From the NCBI GenBank assembly GCA_946886255.1, contig CAMPIG010000232.1, positions 1 through 7,500 on the forward strand: 7,500 bases of DNA, read 5' to 3'. The notes beneath the pieces were generated by a model. The model searched no databases. It was not told the DNA's origin and worked only from the letters and a program-made list of their open reading frames with translations. Shown here one piece after another: positions 5,440 to 7,500 of the stretch. The stretch's first letter is position 1, and the number at the start of each line of letters is the position of its first letter. The stretch comes from an uncultured Cellvibrio sp. (GTDB lineage Bacteria > Pseudomonadota > Gammaproteobacteria > Pseudomonadales > Cellvibrionaceae). Both the position numbers and the translations under genes were made by a program.

Positions 5440-5826
5440 TCACACCTCCGTTGCAATGGCATCCCAGGCAGTTTTGATTTCACTCAACAAACGCCCGCAC
5501 TCGTCCAGACGCTCAGGGTCGTTGTGAAAATTCGCTTCTGTTAAACGACGAATCACGTAATCGTAAAGGTCATCGAGATTGGCAGCCAATTGGCCACCTT
5601 CCTTATCGTTCAAGCTGCCTTGCAATCCACCAACGATGTTAACAGCCTTGCCGATTAATTCGCCTTTGCGTGCAATTTGATTTTGCAGCAGGGCACCTTT
5701 GGCTTGGGCAATACGCTCAAGAGCGCCTTCAAACAACATTTGAATCAAACGATGCGGTGAGGCATCCGCCACACCGGAATGCACTTTCAAGGACGAATAA
5801 CTTTTTGCTGCCTGATACGAATTCAT
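5440..5826 (-). CDS. fliS: Flagellin export chaperone FliS, first copy
   Basis: A 128-residue FliS-family chaperone for flagellin. It shows the signature ASPHRLIQMLFEGALERIAQAKGAL (about 22-46 from this start), KAVNIVGGLQGSL, an LDDLYDYV helix and the C-terminal WDAIA shared with the second copy. The ATG at 5826 is preferred for three reasons. It gives the usual FliS N-terminus (MNSYQAAKSY). A purine-rich GAGAG lies 8-9 nt upstream. The alternative GTG at 5889 would lie upstream of the -10 element of the sigma-28 promoter found here, so it could not be on that transcript. The stop overlaps the ribosome binding site of the fliT-like gene, one base before its ATG. The sigma-28 promoter implies late, hook-completion-dependent expression together with the filament genes. 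Confidence 0.95.
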   Translation of the reverse strand: MNSYQAAKSYSSLKVHSGVADASPHRLIQMLFEGALERIAQAKGALLQNQIARKGELIGKAVNIVGGLQGSLNDKEGGQLAANLDDLYDYVIRRLTEANFHNDPERLDECGRLLSEIKTAWDAIATEV

Positions 5827-5972
5827 AGAGTTTTCTCTCGCCGGTGATAACTGCAAAGAAACTGCTTTGCTTACCGAAGTTAACGGCACACCTGAATTGA
5901 ACTTTAGGCTGCCAGAACAATTTAAATATTATTTCAATGAACCAATTAATATAACGGATTTAAACCCGGCGA
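5827..5972. other. fliD-fliS1 intergenic region
   Basis: This 146-bp AT-rich spacer holds, in minus-strand order, an inverted repeat that overlaps the end of fliD, a sigma-28 promoter (5906-5880) and a leader of about 47 nt for fliS1. I checked it for a sigma-54 promoter: TGGCAG near 5915 is not followed by TTGC at the required distance. Confidence 0.6.
5880..5906 (-). promoter_or_regulatory. Sigma-28 (FliA) promoter of fliS1-fliT
   Basis: On the minus strand, TAAAGTTC (5906-5899) and GCCGTTAA (5887-5880) are separated by exactly 11 nt. Each box matches the FliA consensus TAAAGTTT-N11-GCCGATAA at seven of eight positions. Transcription would begin near 5873, about 47 nt before the fliS1 ATG. 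A match this close in this gene context is unlikely to be chance. It implies that the chaperone genes can be expressed separately from fliD as class IV (late) genes. Confidence 0.85.
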
Positions 5973-5978
5973 TTAATT
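5944..5978 (-). terminator. Weak terminator-like inverted repeat at the end of fliD
   Basis: AATTAAT (5944-5950) and ATTAATT (5972-5978) are complementary and enclose a second quasi-palindrome, CGGATTTAAACCCG (5955-5968). The outer arm includes the fliD stop codon. The stems are AT-rich and no clear T-run follows, so any terminator activity would be partial. It may instead protect the fliD mRNA 3' end. Confidence 0.25.
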
Positions 5979-7500
5979 ATTCTGGGATGTGAAAGGTAAG
6001 CGATCTACCAACCCATCAAGGAAGCTACCCGTGTTGTTCAGGCTACGGACAATAGATTCCATAGCGATAAACTGCGACTGCAAACGCAACCGGTAAGCTT
6101 CGCTGCGACGCTCCACCTGCTCCATATCCTCTTCGACGTTATCGATTTCTTTATTGATATTGGTTTCGCGACCTTTAATCAAGCCGGAATTTTTCAGGAA
6201 GTCGTTGATCAAGCTGTCCATCTGCCCGGCAAAACCGCGCGAGAAACCAATGGTCGCGTTGGTTACACCGGGCGTCACCAACATGCTCAAGCCTTCAGCC
6301 TTGCTACCAATGGCAGGGAGCAGTACGTTACCAAAACCAAATGCTTCAACACCGTCCACAGTGCCCGCAACATCTTTACCGGCGATGCCGATACCTGCAG
6401 CGATACCGAGGTCTGCCATGTCTGCACCTACGCTGGTGAAGGAAACATTGCTCGCGGCACCATAGGCGTTGGAGGTAAATTCAAGCTGGTTAGTGGTGGA
6501 GTTAAACGCGACCTGTACACCAACGCGACCATCTTTAATTTGTGAATCAAGATTAATTAATGACTGCATTTCCGCAGCCAATTCCGCACCGCTGGCGTAA
6601 ACCTTGCCATCCGGCAATGTGATGGTGGCGGCGCTGACGCCATCCACAACAACATTAAAGCTGTAATCTTTTCCTGTTGTATCAACCGGAAAAGCCATGG
6701 CGCCAGCAACAAACTGCCCTTTCTCCGGCTGTTGGGTAATGACTACTTCGTAGCTATCAGGTTGACTTGCGCCGCTGAAAGCGGTCACATCAAGCAAGCT
6801 GTTAGATGATGAGGTTTTGGGGGTAAATAAATCCCTTACTGCATCGAAGTTTTTATCGATAGCTGCGCGGAAATCGGTATTGGTTCCGTCTTCCACAATT
6901 TTCAATGTGCCATCTAGCTCGGTACGAATACCCAAGGTAGACAAGGAATCAAAACCATTGGTTATGCCGGCGATTGAACCGGTCATCATCGAGCGGATAC
7001 TTTGCAATAAATTTTTGGCCAGCGGGTCCTGGCGTAAGCTGCCGTACTCACCTAACTCTTCATCAAAGCCAACCAATTTTTCGACTTCGCCGAGGAAGGT
7101 ATTGTAGGTTTCCACAAAATCGCGAATCGCCGTTTCGGCAATACTTTTATCGGCCGAAATATTGATGCTCACCGTTTCAGTCGTCGAGCTGTTGAAGATG
7201 TCAAACTCCATGCCCTCAATCACATCAGTCAAGTGATTGGACTCGCGTGTCAACAACAAACCGTTTACGCGCACCAGAGCATTAGCGCCACCTTGTTCCT
7301 GCACTAAAGCTTGATTGGAGGTATTGAAATTAAAGTTGGCTAAACCGGGGGCGCCACCATCTTCTGCGGCAGTCAACTCAATCTCGTTGGCCTCGCCAGA
7401 AGGCGCAGTCAACAATAATTTATAAGAGCCACCGTCACTCACGATGGTTGCCTGGACACCAAGGTCAGCTTCATTGATTGCATCGCGCAAGCCACTGAGG
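5973..7500 (-). CDS. fliD: Flagellar filament cap protein FliD, 5' end outside window
   Basis: The last 508 residues of FliD (hook-associated protein 2), which caps the growing filament outside the cell and inserts flagellin subunits; in Pseudomonas it also binds mucin. The frame enters at the right edge with LSGLRDAINEADLGVQATIV, a segment usually about 130-150 residues into FliD, so the full protein would be roughly 640-660 residues, longer than P. aeruginosa FliD. Visible residues 70-100 (VRVNGLLLTRESNHLTDVIEGM) and 110-140 (AIRDFVETYN) are typical of the FliD C-terminal domain. Residues about 240-415 form an insertion with flagellin-hook-like repeats (YSFNVVVDGVSAATITLP; KDVAGTVDGVEAFG). 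Residues about 435-485 form the terminal D0 coiled coil (ETNINKEIDNVEEDMEQVE), ending with FIAMESIVRSLNNTGSFLDGL as in the family. A TTG at 7490 is internal Leu, not the start. fliS follows, as in other polar-flagella clusters. Confidence 0.96.
   Translation of the reverse strand, partial: LSGLRDAINEADLGVQATIVSDGGSYKLLLTAPSGEANEIELTAAEDGGAPGLANFNFNTSNQALVQEQGGANALVRVNGLLLTRESNHLTDVIEGMEFDIFNSSTTETVSINISADKSIAETAIRDFVETYNTFLGEVEKLVGFDEELGEYGSLRQDPLAKNLLQSIRSMMTGSIAGITNGFDSLSTLGIRTELDGTLKIVEDGTNTDFRAAIDKNFDAVRDLFTPKTSSSNSLLDVTAFSGASQPDSYEVVITQQPEKGQFVAGAMAFPVDTTGKDYSFNVVVDGVSAATITLPDGKVYASGAELAAEMQSLINLDSQIKDGRVGVQVAFNSTTNQLEFTSNAYGAASNVSFTSVGADMADLGIAAGIGIAGKDVAGTVDGVEAFGFGNVLLPAIGSKAEGLSMLVTPGVTNATIGFSRGFAGQMDSLINDFLKNSGLIKGRETNINKEIDNVEEDMEQVERRSEAYRLRLQSQFIAMESIVRSLNNTGSFLDGLVDRLPFTSQNN

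Noticed and set aside
5436..5483. Longer fliT-like start at 5483
   Set aside because: It would overlap fliS1 by 44 nt, whereas the ATG at 5438 has GGAGG 6 nt upstream and a 1-nt gap.
5824..5889. Longer fliS1 start at the GTG at 5889
   Set aside because: It lies upstream of the -10 element of the sigma-28 promoter and adds a 21-residue extension not usual in FliS.
5827..5972. Sigma-54 promoter upstream of fliS1 (TGGCAG near 5915)
   Set aside because: No TTGC element lies at the required distance downstream of it.
1..7500. CRISPR array, tRNA, rRNA, insertion sequence or phage integration site
   Set aside because: No regularly spaced direct repeats, cloverleaf-like sequence, transposase or integrase motifs were seen; the dyads present are single and in intergenic spaces.

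Overview
The window looks like the chromosome of a polarly flagellated gammaproteobacterium, in the Pseudomonas/Cellvibrio range. The best clue is the gene order fliD - fliS - fliT-like - fliS - fleQ, together with a FleQ whose start and key motifs closely follow the Pseudomonas regulator as I remember it. Base composition is moderate (roughly half G+C by eye). The genus is an inference. Every gene I can support lies on the minus strand, so transcription runs from position 7500 down to 1.

Right part (4692-7500), filament cap and export chaperones. The 3' part of fliD (flagellar cap) enters from the right edge. After a 146-bp gap come fliS copy 1 and a small fliT-like gene, spaced 1 nt apart and probably translationally coupled. 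A very good sigma-28 (FliA) promoter sits just upstream of this pair. After a 78-bp spacer containing a 9-bp inverted repeat comes a second, divergent fliS. FliS and FliT are cytoplasmic chaperones for flagellin and FliD, so the group serves late filament assembly.

Middle (2997-4691), master regulator. fleQ encodes a complete sigma-54 enhancer-binding protein with a degenerate receiver domain, an AAA+ domain with intact Walker A, GAFTGA and Walker B motifs, conserved c-di-GMP-contact residues, and a Fis-type helix-turn-helix. It has its own intergenic region, with a good sigma-70-type promoter and an 11-bp palindrome at the predicted transcription start. A stem-loop followed by a short T-run after fliS2 probably separates it from the chaperone genes.

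Left part (1-2996), not flagellar. In Pseudomonas fleQ is followed by fleSR; here it is followed by 338 bp of non-coding sequence with a strong dyad. Next comes a lipoprotein with two beta-sandwich modules and a roughly six-bladed beta-propeller. Then come 126 bp with another near-perfect dyad, and the first 287 codons of a gene I do not recognise: an N-terminal domain, a proline-rich linker and the start of a further domain that leaves the window. This left part appears to be the edge of the flagellar cluster.

I saw no rRNA, tRNA, insertion sequence, CRISPR array or integrase. The points most worth following are the sigma-28 promoter, the paired FliS chaperones, the shared GACTAGC dyads in front of fleQ and fliS2, and the unrecognised modular protein at the left edge.
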